From Tenebrio molitor (taxonomy: Eukaryota; Arthropoda; Insecta; Coleoptera; Tenebrionidae), in NCBI RefSeq assembly GCF_963966145.1, contig NC_091051.1:1860001-1924000 (forward strand): 64,000 nt of DNA. Reading direction: 5' to 3'. The notes under the pieces are model-generated. The model saw nothing but the letters and a program-made list of their open reading frames with translations, made no database searches and was not told the origin of the DNA. Shown here piece after piece: positions 11,020 to 21,361 of this stretch (position 1 is its first letter; each line of letters starts with the position of its first letter). A program made the position numbers and the translations under genes.

Positions 11020-11152
11020 AATATCTGTTCACGTTGGAATGAACATGAGTGGTGCAAATCGCATACATTTGGCATTAACTTTCATATGAGTTGTCATAGT
11101 AGCAGGTCAGTCATTTGCACCACTGATGTTCATTCCAACGTAAACAGATATT
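11020..11152. mobile_element. Foldback element with 40-bp arms inside hAT
   Basis: The left arm (from AATATCTGTT, through 'ggaatgaacatgagtggtgc') is mirrored by the right arm ('gcaccactgatgttcattcc', ending in AACAGATATT) with few mismatches. It has no coding capacity. Confidence 0.7.
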
Positions 11153-11545
11153 ATTAAAAAAATCAAATGCACGCTTATGAAATGTCATTCACATGTCTTG
11201 ATAATTTAATAAATTAAAAGCGATTATTTCCATGACTTTAGCAACACAGACAATGGTCCAATGAGAATTTCACTTTTGAACCAATCATTTTTGTTTATCT
11301 CGGATAAAAATTCGCTTCCTCTTGTCAGTGATATTAATGCAACACGATTTCTAAGAGCAGTTAATATCCCAGCATTATAAGATTTAATGTTCTGATAATA
11401 AATAACTAAACAATAAGAAACCAACCCAAGACCGTCCTCTTGTCACATTTGACAGTCCATTTTATAATTTAATGAAAATGACTTCTTCGTCGATAAAAAA
11501 TAATAAGATTGTCGTGGTTTGTTGTTTTTTTTGTTTTTGTTTTGA

Positions 11546-12545
11546 AAATAATATAACTCGACCTTGTTTTTTTCGATCGGATAAATTTTTTAATTTATCT
11601 AATCAAACTTTTTGTTTGATAAATTTACTCACTGAATTGGACATTTTTCTTCAAAGATTAAAGCCCTCCAGCTACGCTGTCGAGCTCTAATCCGAGGAAA
11701 AATGTCCAATTCAAATTCGTAAATTTATCACTTATTATATCCCAAGTGCAAAATTTTAATACATATCGGAAATTTTTTTGCTAATGAACTCAAACATCCA
11801 TAAATTATTCGGTCAGAAGACCAATTATTATTAATTATCAAATAAAAGCCCTCGACTTTGTCTCGTGCTCTTATTTGCTAATAATTGGTCTTCTGACCTC
11901 ATTTATGGATGTTTTCGTTCATTAGCAAAAAAATTTCCGATATTAAAATTTTGCACGAGAGGTATACGGCTGATTATTTCCAATCCTTTTTATTCAAAAT
12001 AATTAAAAAAAAAAAATCAGGTACCGACATTTTTTATCAGATTATTTCCTTCATGTCTCTAGCAACGTAATTATTTTGAATAAAAAGGATTGGAAATAAT
12101 GCGTTTGGTTTCATTCTATTCAGGAAATAATAAGCCGTATACCCCTCGTGCAAAATTTTAATATCGGAAATTTTTTTGCTAATGAACTCAAACATCCATA
12201 AATTATTCGGTCAGAAGACCAATTATTGTCAAATAAAAGCCCTCGACTTCGTCTCGTGCTCTTAATTGATAATAATTGGTCTTCTGACCTCATTTATGGA
12301 TGTTGTCGTTCATTAGCAAAAAATGTTCCGATAAAAAAATTTGTTACTTGGGATATAATAAGTGATTATTGCACATGTGCATTTTAGAGAAATTTTATCG
12401 GGTTATTTTTTGTTTTCTCGTTTTGATTGGTCAATATTTGTCACGCAATTGGTTACTAAACACATGAAGGAAATAATCACCATAAAGTTTTTGTGAAATA
12501 AAAAAATTTATCCGATTAAAAAACAAGGTCTTGTTATATTATTAT
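11546..12545. mobile_element. 1-kb palindromic element with internal hairpins
   Basis: The terminal inverted repeats share AATAATATAAC..GACCTTGTTTTTT..ATCGGATAAA over about 50 bp. The interior holds hairpins with CG-rich loops at 11633-11714, about 11750-11950 and about 12150-12350. The last two are direct duplicates of each other. Between them is another hairpin, about 11945-12155, mirrored around 12050. No protein is encoded. It lies within the hAT element and is therefore younger than it. Confidence 0.65.
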
Positions 12546-13200
12546 CCAGCATTAAATCTAGGTCGTCAAGGTCATTTTCAAATTTTCCGCTACTGTCACA
12601 AATTAAAATTTTGCCTGTTTAATTAGGGCCAATGTCAATAAAACGTCAATAAAAAAAAATTTCTAAGTTTTATTCTAAACATTCAAAATGGTCCCAATAT
12701 CGTATTTTAACAGAGTAAAAATTATTCCGCCGAGTGGCAACCCAAATGGGACTTCCAAAAAGTTGACAAGATCTTGACAAGACAAAGACAAACAGAATTT
12801 ATTAGGTGTTATGCCCGTTTCACATTAGAGCAATTTTCATTGCGCCAAAGAATGATCTTGACGATCAAAATTTATTGCTCGCGACTGTACATGAGCAAGT
12901 ATTCTGCACGATCTTGACAATTTTCAATTTCATTTCTCTCAATTTTCTTTTTAATAATTATGTTAAATTTAAATGTTTGAAATCGTTAATGGCACCTACA
13001 TTACCGACAGTTTTTTAATTACCTTGGAGTGTTTGGTTTGAAATCTAACGCCCGGCGGAATGCAACCCACAATACATCAGGAGGAAAAGCCGGATATTCA
13101 GCGCCTCCATGTCTGTATTTAAGGAAATTTTTGTGCAGTTTTTTTTTTGGGGAGGCACTGCCTCCGTTGCCTCCCCTGACGAGCCGCCACTGATAATTAG

Positions 13201-13457
13201 CTCTCAAATTATGATTGTTATCGCCTATTAACAATATTTTGCTGATTGAACAGATATTTGGAAAAGTTGTAGCACGATTACTATATGACGGTTTGCAGTA
13301 ATATCATCCCACCTCTCCAAATTAAAACAAAGAAAGTCAATCGAACACAATGTTGAACACTTGATGAGATACGATTAAAAGATCTATCGAATCAATTCTA
13401 ATAGTCTAGAGACGTATTTAAACGTACGACTTGACCCCGAGAAGTCCTCCCTCTGAG
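13201..13457 (+). promoter_or_regulatory. Proximal 5' flank of ENT copy 3
   Basis: The first bases after the hAT target duplication ('ctctcaaatt...cgcctattaaca') match 1331-1365 upstream of copy 1. 'gaacacttgatgagatacgattaaaa' and 'acttgaccccgagaagt' match the other copies, and 'gtatttaaac' at about 13411-13420 is TATA-like. The hAT insertion moved this proximal part 2.9 kb away from the GATA-containing distal part at 9501-9540. Confidence 0.5.
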
Positions 13458-15086
13458 ATGGAAACCAAACCAAAGCTCTCTGTGGGTAAGTTGTCGAAAG
13501 TGCGTCCATCTCGAGATTATTTTTTGAAATGGTAGAAACTCCAAGCGGAGACAAACCGAAAGATGCGTACGGGATGGTCTACATTTTGTTTTTTCTTATG
13601 GGACTGGTGCACATCCTACCTGCGACCTTCTTCGTAACAGCAAACGACGTAAGTGTTTGTGCGACCACCGACAAGAAACAAAATCACCGATTTTAGTACT
13701 GGATGCACAAATTCCGAAACACTTCGTTCGAGGATGTCGACTCGAGCCACAGAACTGTCCTCCAGGTCGAATTCTCACCTTGCCTCACCATATCCATGCA
13801 AGTGTCCATCGTATTATTCCTTTTCTTGAGCCTAGTCTTCGGACACAAATACTCAATCAAATTGAAACTCTTCGGGCCGTTGATTATCGTTCTGGTGAGC
13901 TTCATAATCGCGGCGATATTTATCCACATCGACACAGACACCTGTAAGCCCCACACACCCTTTCACCCCAATTCTAACGATTTGTTTTTAGGGCAAGAAG
14001 GATTCTTTGCATTCACAATGTTAATCGTATTTCTGATCAACGGTACTAAACTCTTCGCCAAAATCTCTTAGGTATATCTAGCAATTTTTTTGTAGCAATG
14101 TGTTCTATTTTTGGCATGGGCATCTACACCGCCGTCTCAAACTTCTCTACCGAATACCTGGGGGCGTACCTCAGCGGCCAAGGTATGGCTACTGTTTTCA
14201 CCTCTTTCCTCCAGATTTTCGCTCTGGCGATCGGAGTATCGACAGAGACCAGCGCTCTGGTCTACTTCTGGGTGGCAATCGTCATCGTCGCGTTCACTTT
14301 GTTCTTGATGACAGTTGTTGTACTACGCAATCCATTCTTCCAGTACAACGAACAGAATGGCGAAAAGAGAAAAGAAAAGAGATTGAGTTTTCGCGAGATT
14401 GTGGACATTTTGAAGGTAATCTGGCCGAGTGCAGGTATTATGATCTTTTTGGTGGCGACACTCAACACTGTCCATCCTGCGATCTCGTCGCTGGTGGTGT
14501 CGGAGGGCGAAGGAAATGGTCGATGGAACGGTGGGACAATCTCGTCAAAAATACAACAAAACAAATCATCTCTCCTTTCTTTTGCAGATGTGTATTTTGT
14601 ACCAGTTATAACATTCACTCTGAACGCCGTTTTGGATTATGTTGGTCGATTCGTCGCTCTTAAACTCACACTAGTACAAGTTCTTCATCTCGTTTTGTCA
14701 ATTTTTTCAACTTGAAATTTGCAGAATATCAAACCTGTATGGCTCGTGTGTTGCAGCGTCGTAAGATTCGTCGCGTTAGTTCCGCTGTTCATGCTTTGCA
14801 ACGCTCAACCTCGGAAACATTTACCAGTGGTCTTTGACCACGACTATCAGTACATTATCATAATGGTAGCGTTTGCATTGTCTAACGGATACCTACTCAA
14901 CATGGTTACTCTCATTATACCGAAGTAAGACGTCACAAGGTGTAGAAGTGTACATTTTACGTTACATTTTTCAGAATGATACCTCCTGAGAAACTTGAAG
15001 ATGCGTATCACGTACAACTGGTCGTTACTGGGATCCTCTTGGGAGCTCTCTCTTTTCTCAGTTTTGTCTCTGTCGATCTAATATAA
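13458..15086 (+). CDS. Equilibrative nucleoside transporter (SLC29/ENT family), array copy 3
   Basis: ENT-family nucleoside carrier, 423 residues. Exons are 13458-13485, 13536-13648, 13697-13943, 13992-14042, 14096-14530, 14588-14673, 14725-14924 and 14975-15086, all with GT-AG introns. Helix 1 reads P38-A39-T40 in place of PWN. D308-Y-V-G-R312 and SNGYLLNM are kept. It is clearly diverged from copies 1 and 2 (for example the middle segment around 'FLINAMCSIFGMG' and the cytoplasmic loop 'NEQNGEKRKEKRLSF'), with no long identical tract. An AATAAA follows at 15095-15100. It is likely functional, since no frame is broken; the substrate is not determined. Confidence 0.93.
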
Positions 15087-15094
15087 ATACGACT

Positions 15095-15100
15095 AATAAA
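15095..15100 (+). terminator. Poly(A) signal of ENT copy 3
   Basis: AATAAA begins 9 bases after the stop codon. Confidence 0.65.
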
Positions 15101-16226
15101 ATTGAAAACATTCGTTACAAAAAGAAATTCTTTTGTGGCAGATTACAAAAAATGGGCCATGTGAACTTTTTGTTTAAATACTTGAACGATATCGTAAAGT
15201 GCTTCTGGAATAGATATCAGAAACCCAAGTATCGATTTAGACTTATTCCCACCTAGAATGACTTAAATGGTAGCAACAAAAAGAAACATCTTGTTCTGGA
15301 GCTTCGAGACATCTTGGACTTCTTTCCTAACAGCACAACGCAAGAACCACCAGAAATAAAACAAAACATTTCACTCTTGATGCACAGTAACTCTTCTAGA
15401 GTCTAACGTAGCATCTTTTACATTTTTATTTACCAATTTTCTTTGTTTGTGATTTACAGAAATCACAGGCGAAAAGTTGTAAGGTTAAAAACAAGAAAGT
15501 AAAGTCGAAGGTGAAGTTGAGCTAGGATCAGAAATTTTTTAATAAGTATATAATGTTTCAAATTTGTTGACAATTGCTTCGAAAGGTTATGTTTGTAATC
15601 AATGTACCTAATAAGTGAAAGCGGAGGTTACGGTGAAAGAAATTAAAAATGCTCAAATTGACATAACCTCAAAATAACCAACAATAAATAAACGTGCCCT
15701 TTTTTTGTTTTTTTCTGTTTCTGTCGTTTCAATAAAGAGAAAGCGAGGAAGGAAATCGTGACGTCACCTCAAAAGGGTAAAAATTGGAACTTTAGTCGAA
15801 GGGTGTCAAAATTAGTTTTATTTCTAAAATCGTATCTCTAGCTGAAAAATTTGTCGTAGGTGAGTACAGTACAGATGAGCAGCGCCATAATATAATGAAT
15901 AAGAGGTTTTTTAACATCTGGCGTCAAAAATAAATATTTTTTTACAGAGATCTGTTTTATCACCAGTTATTTATAGAATGAACCGACAAAAACAATACAG
16001 TGTGATGCAACCAGTTCAACGAATGCTCACTTGGTAATCACCTCTGAATAATTACGAAGCGAAAGCAAGTTTTTCCGTACGATTCGTGCAGAAATAATAA
16101 AATTTTAAATGACATAAGCGTTGATAACGCTAGAGGGCGCTGCAATACCTGCACACTTTTCAAACCAGAACGAACGATTTTTGCTTTATGTAACTGATCA
16201 CGATTTACTGATTAACCGACAGCACA
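15101..16226 (+). other. Intergenic spacer between ENT copies 3 and 4
   Basis: It contains a third, more diverged copy of the downstream module (about 15170-15420) and a segment near 15915-15960 shared with the copy 2-3 spacer. A CTCF-like motif lies at 16127-16140. No open frame resembles a known protein. Confidence 0.45.
16127..16140 (+). promoter_or_regulatory. CTCF-like motif
   Basis: ACGCTAGAGGGCGC matches the 14-position CTCF core CCASNAGRKGGCRS at 12 positions. It lies about 200 bases upstream of ENT copy 4. It is a motif match only. Confidence 0.35.
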
Positions 16227-16227
16227 C

Positions 16228-16337
16228 CTTATCAAAGAAACGACGATTAAAATAGTGTGCGCACTCGACACGATAAGATCTGGACGTAACTGGTGATTAC
16301 GAGGATTCAGTCTAGTTCGACACCTCTGCTCTCCGAG
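16228..16337 (+). promoter_or_regulatory. Proximal promoter region of ENT copy 4 with GATA motifs
   Basis: CTTATC (16228-16233, reverse GATAAG) and CGATAAG (16271-16277) lie within 110 bases of the start codon. 'ttcagtct' near 16308 resembles an arthropod initiator (TCAGT). The proximal block of copies 1-3 is not clearly present, so regulation may differ. Confidence 0.4.
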
Positions 16338-17954
16338 ATGACAGAAAACAAACCCCCCAAAGTTGGTAAGTTGTCGTGATCGTCCCAACCTGTGGGTAAT
16401 CTTCGTCACGACAGAGACCCCGACTAGTGACTCCATCAAAGATGCGTTCTGGGTCGTGTACATGTTGTTCTTCCTCCTGGGATTGGTGCACATGTTACCT
16501 TGGAGTTTTTTCATCACGGCATATGACGTAAGAATGGTTTTTGTTCGTGCTGGTACTAATCTCGCTTTTCAGTACTGGATGCACAAGTTCCGTGACACTT
16601 CTTACGACGAGGTGGACTCTTCTCATCGTACCAGTCTCCAGACTCAGTTCTCTCCGAGTCTTACCATTTCGATTCACGTCTCTACGGTACTGTCCCAGCT
16701 TTGGGCGCTCCTCTATGGGCGCAGATACTCAGTTAATATGAAACTCTCGGTACCACTCTCGATTCTTTTACTCTTCTTCGTAATCGAGGCGATTTTCATC
16801 GTGGTCGATACCGACTCTTGTACGCTCCTTTCGACTTCACTTTTCACCTTCTCATGCTGTTTTTCTAGGGCAAACCGGCTTTTTCACGCTGACGATGATC
16901 GTAGTAGTCGTCATAAATGGTACTCCACCTCCCTCCTTCTGTCCCGGTCTCATTTAATGTGTCGTAGTGATGAGTACCATCTACGGCATGGCTGTGTACT
17001 CGGTTCTGACAACATTACCGACCGAGTACTTGGGAGGGTACCTCAACGGTCAAGGAATGGCCTCGATTTTCACTTCTTGCCTCCAGATCCTGTCCCTAGC
17101 TGTGGGAATATCTTACGAAATAACCGCTCTAATATACTTTTGGATCGGTAACTCCACGGTAACTCTCACCCTCGTCATAATGTTAACAGTAATGAAACGA
17201 AACGACTTTTATCGATTCCACCTCCGCAATCACAGAGACGTCGACGCGAAGATGCCCAGCATCGTGGAGATCGGCAAGATTTTTAAAAAGATCTGGCCCG
17301 GATCTGTCATCATGATCTTCTGGGCGCTAACAGGATTCACCGTCCACACCAGCATCACGTCTTTGGTGGTGTCAGAGGGCGAAGGGAACAGCGACTGGAA
17401 CGGTAGATAACGCTTTCGGATTTTGACAACTCGACAAAAATTGTTTTCATAGATGTGTACTTTGTCCCTGTGATCACTTTCCTGCTGCCCGCGGTTGGAG
17501 AATACGTAGGAAGGACTGTCGCTGTCAAAATGAAAATTGTAAATAATTGTAGAATTGTCGACGGCTGCTGCCAAATCTAACACGCGTTTTTAGAGCTTCG
17601 GGGAGCTCTGGTTGGTGGGATTCAGCGCACTGCGAATGTTCGTGTTTGTTCCTTTGGTGATGCTGTGCAACGCTCAACCCCGTCAACACTTACCCGTCGC
17701 GTTTCCCCACGACTACCAATACACCATCATCATGGTGGCGTTCTCTCTTACCAGCGGATACCTCGCGAGCATGTCCAGCCTGATCGTTCCAAAGTAAAAC
17801 GCAATACTGTCACAGCTCTTTTTGTGTTATTTTTTTTTCAAGATTAGTACCTGCGGAGAAGCTCGAAGACGCCTTCCACGTCAACATCCTTCTGATCGGG
17901 ATATTCGAGGGAATCATCTCTTTCACCGGGTTCGTTTCGGTCGACTTGTTGTAA
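16338..17954 (+). CDS. Equilibrative nucleoside transporter (SLC29/ENT family), array copy 4
   Basis: The most diverged member of the array, 423 residues. Exons are 16338-16365, 16415-16527, 16573-16819, 16869-16919, 16968-17402, 17453-17538, 17594-17793 and 17843-17954, the same lengths as copies 2 and 3. Helix 1 keeps P38-W39 (HMLPWSFFITAYD), close to the canonical LLPWNFF of the family. In helix 8, however, the usual Asp is Glu (E308-Y-V-G-R312), and the NGY motif reads TSGYLASM. CNAQPRQHLPVAFPHD is typical ENT. Its codons are more GC-rich than those of the other copies. It is likely the copy nearest the ancestral gene in helix 1. No AATAAA is seen soon after the stop. Confidence 0.92.
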
Positions 17955-18054
17955 CAACTGGAAAATTATAAAAAAACAACTCAACCGAAGTTTCATTTCG
18001 CTCCACCTGTTCTAAACTTCAACAAGGGAGATCAATCGCCAATTAAAAAACACA

Positions 18055-18750
18055 ATGGGGTTCGACTCTCGTCTCGAGAGGATAACTCGAGCTTGCAGAA
18101 TGTTCGACGAAGAATCGAACGCAAAATTCCTCGAGGATGCGCTCGAAAAGAAGCCAAAGTTTGTACCTATCAAGCGAGTTGATTTTGAAGTTCATTCCGG
18201 GGTTTCGGCGATGAAGCGCCGACACGAGGATGGGGCTTTGTTTATGCTGTTTTTGTGCTCTTGGGCCTCATCCATCTCCCACTCTTGACTTTCTGCAGAA
18301 CACGACACGATCCGCGTGATGAATGTAACTCGGTTTAATTTTACCAAAGTTACAGGAAACTTCTTTACCGACGTGGTGACAACGGACGTAACCCTACCTA
18401 CCATTCGACTCTGTTTTCACAAAATAAAATCAGCGCCCGGCTAAGAATCCAATAATCAATCCAGCTTTAGCTGATGGAGATTTTCATTACTCACCTGCAT
18501 TTTTCCCACGATCATCTTCGTCGGCACTTTGTCGACGAGCTTGTCATTTTTTCAGTACTGGCAACTTAACGAGTAAGTGAGAGAAAGTGTTTCGGAAGAG
18601 ATTTAGCAAATGTTTGATTTTCCAGAAGTTCGGGAGCAAAATGTGTACCGTGTTGGTGCGGGGCACTAGGTGTGCGGGCCCCGTCAATTGGCGAAGTCGT
18701 CTGATTCGATCGGCAAAGTTTCGCAATAAAGAGCAGAGTTGGGTAAGCCG
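18055..18750 (+). pseudogene. Possible degenerate fifth ENT copy
   Basis: An ATG at 18055 opens 77 codons. A shifted frame at 18231-18290 then reads WGFVYAVFVLLGLIHLP, a good match to ENT exon 2 (WVVYMLFFLLGLVHMLP). Further on, NFFTDVVTTD followed by a GTAACC donor-like site resembles the end of exon 2. After an acceptor at 18555, YWQLNE matches the YW that opens exon 3. The frames do not join cleanly, the intron is too long, and exons 4-8 are missing within the window. It could instead be an unrelated small gene. Confidence is limited. Confidence 0.4.
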
Positions 18751-19026
18751 GGGGCAAATCCGGTGCTTTTATTGTGGCAATCGGTGCCATCTACCACTAG
18801 GTTCGGCAGCTACCACCGGAGGGATCAAGGGGATCGGTGTGAATTTAGAAAATAAGCGAGTTCGGTTCAAGCAAACGAAATGCTTTATTAGATACACCAC
18901 TGCAATAATACACGCTTGTAACAAACTGATATGACTTAATCATCAAATGTTGTACTCGATCAAGAGCAGAACGACAAAATGATAATAAATAAAAGAAGGT
19001 ATAACGAGGAGACTGAACATGCGTCG
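18751..19026. other. Spacer between ENT array and brat 3' region
   Basis: No gene is recognised. On the minus strand, AATAAA at 18889-18884 followed by a G/T-rich stretch is a candidate distal poly(A) site for brat. Confidence 0.35.
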
Positions 19027-19089
19027 GGAGCGTCGGCGGCGCCGGACCTGGTGGATGCAAAAATGGACCGTCCGGCGCAGCGACGCTCC
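19027..19089. other. Strong GC-rich RNA-type hairpin
   Basis: GGAGCGTCG (19027-19035) pairs with 19081-19089 and GCGCCGGAC (19039-19047) with 19070-19078, leaving a 3/2-base internal loop and a 22-base terminal loop. The geometry resembles a short pre-miRNA or a structured UTR element. Confidence 0.55.
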
Positions 19090-20284
19090 TCACAAAAATG
19101 TCGTCGGTCGATGATGGTCGCGCTGTTCACTGCTCTGGGGCTCGGAACGGAAATGAATCGAAGGAAAAAACAAGTTTTTCACTTTTTTTTTTGGTTTCTC
19201 TTAATAATATCGATGGAACTGCACAACATTGTTTTTAATATTAATTACTTCGTAAAATTGACCTGAACTCTATTGACTAGGCACACTTAGTTTATATAAT
19301 AACAAGAAACTGTCCTATGAAAAATAGAAACTTCCGACAATAAAAGGAAACAGACAAATAATCAAATAATAGGGTCGACGTGGTGACGTCGGCCTCACAA
19401 CGGTCTCATTTTTTTTTTCGATTTTTAAAAATACTTTATCATTACAACATATAAATTATCAAGATATTCTTGTAACAGGACCAACAGTGTATACATGTAA
19501 TGCTTTAGCCAGATAATGTGCTCCATAATAATCGAGTGACATTCACACACTAATTATGATTTTTCATTTAATATTAACGATCATATACAAAATAAACCAT
19601 CTGTTCGGAATGTGTCGAGTTCCAAAGAAAACTTCAACCGAGAAGAACACCTTAATTTTATCATCGTAACATTTTGATTTAACAACTTTGAAAATACTTT
19701 GGAATAGAGTAGTTGCCAACAAGTGGAGTAACGTTATTGTCCACTGCCGCAATAAACGAGTGAGGTGCACTTGGTGTGGGGGTGCGAGGGCGCATGCAGA
19801 GACTAGGCCAAGCGGCGGTTAGAGGCCACTACTGCGTCAACGAACACGCTCATTTCATTATTATTTTATTTTATCATTATTATTTTGTTTTTTTTTTGGT
19901 GGCGATTTTTTGCAAGTTTTTTGGCTAAATTTACACCCGCTCGTCGAGTTGATTGATTATGTAAGTAAGTAACAAACATAGCTCAAAAATATATTAGTCA
20001 CAATATTTATATTGCCTTGATTCAATTTTGCAAATATAATAAGTACCTACTACAACGCATCAGTCTTACAGTTGAGAGAAGAGCAAAAGCTTAGGCGCGG
20101 ACAGCTCGCGGCTACTACAGATTAGATCCTACTCAATTAACGACGACACACGACACGAGACACGACAAGCAAGCGGCGGCGGCGGTGGCGGCGGAGAGAA
20201 GCACATTATCGGGGGTGGTGGGGCAACACGACGGTCGGCGGCGGCGATATGTGTCACGTGGCCAACACAACACACTACACAGAT

Positions 20285-20310
20285 ATAAGTATGTATGTAT
20301 GTATGTATTA
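20285..20310. repeat. (GTAT)n microsatellite
   Basis: Tandem 'gtatgtatgtatgtatgtat' in the gene-free region downstream of brat. Confidence 0.8.
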
Positions 20311-20417
20311 TGTAGTATGTATAACACGCACTATTGCTATCAAATATAGAATATCTGCGATTTGTCTGCGCGACCTATGGCAGGAACGATGATGACGGAC
20401 AAAGCGGCTAATGCTAG

Positions 20418-20488
20418 GGCTCCCGCGAGGCTGTCGGGTCGGGGGCGGGGGCGCCGCCGACCCGACAGCCGCAACAAGCGCGGGGGCC
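20418..20488. other. Extended GC-rich hairpin downstream of brat
   Basis: GGCTGTCGGGTCGG (20429-20442) is the perfect complement of 20457-20470, with a 14-base loop. Beyond a small asymmetric internal loop, GGCTCCCGCG (20418-20427) pairs with 20479-20488 apart from one wobble. The total stem is about 24 bp. Confidence 0.6.
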
Positions 20489-21333
20489 GTGGAATGTGCG
20501 GCCTCACAACAAGAAAACACTCAATATAATACTCGTATTGTTACAATAACCTTATGTGTAAATGTGATAAACTCGGTCAGTCCTAACAAATACCTACACA
20601 CTACTACTTATCGAAGAGAGAGACATACGTCGCAGCTCGATACAACCATAATAAGGACGTACAAAGCACATAAAAATACAATATATCATCATGATTTGTT
20701 GTTTTTTGTGTTTTTTGATATAAAACGACTAGACTAGATAATACGACGTAAGCAGCTAGTTTTTTGGTCGGTCCGCGCGAGCTTTGGTCCGCGGGTTCCA
20801 GCCAACAAGCAAGGAGAATTGGTGTGATCATCAGTACAGTCAGTACAAGTCGAATAAATCCCTTTTTTTTATTATTATGTACAGTACAACACGTACAACG
20901 CTTTGGTGTTCGTACTTTACGAAGAGGTGTGTGGAAGAGCGTAACGCTTGACGTACGGATGCGGCGGCGGCTCGGCCCCGGCTCCCCGTCCCGCCGAGGG
21001 AGGCGGCGGCGGCCCGGGAACGGCCCGTGCGGTGGTGTGCAAGTGATATCATAACGTCGGGGGTTGGGGAAGGCATTTCCGATAATCACAGTCTGTTAAG
21101 AGGTCTGTTCGAGCGCAATACCGGGAATGGGTGCTCGGAAGTGTGGACTCTGCGGCGTGGCTCATCATAATTAACAGTGCACAACAACAATCTACAACAT
21201 GAGCAAAATGTATAAAAATTTATAATCTGGAACAACTCATGCAGCGAATAACAAGAGAGATTGTGCGACGGGAATGCGAGTGGGGGCCGGTGGCGGCCAA
21301 ACAACGAGGTGGACCGGGAGCGTGAGGCGGAGG

Positions 21334-21361
21334 TCTTGGGTGGTGGTGGTGGTGGTGGCGG
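21334..21361. repeat. (GGT)n tract
   Basis: Tandem GGT triplets in the gene-free region. Confidence 0.75.

Larger units (their letters stand above)
10284..13192 (-). mobile_element. hAT-superfamily DNA transposon, degenerate, with nested insertions
   Basis: The element starts CAGTAGCGGCTCGTGA and ends TGACGAGCCGCCACTG, inverted termini typical of a hAT subgroup, and 8-bp target duplications flank it. The transposase coding strand is minus: remnants of the TTF zinc finger and the RGDDES motif are at 10510-10910. The rest of the transposase is missing or replaced by foldback DNA at 11020-11152 and 11546-12545. Sequence right of the element resumes the conserved upstream flank of ENT copy 3, so it landed in that gene's 5' region. 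It cannot move by itself. Confidence 0.85.

Noticed and set aside
18587..18934. Short Cys-containing frame with CFYCGNRCH that looked like a zinc knuckle
   Set aside because: The spacing does not fit CCHC or other known knuckles, and no retroelement domain is nearby.
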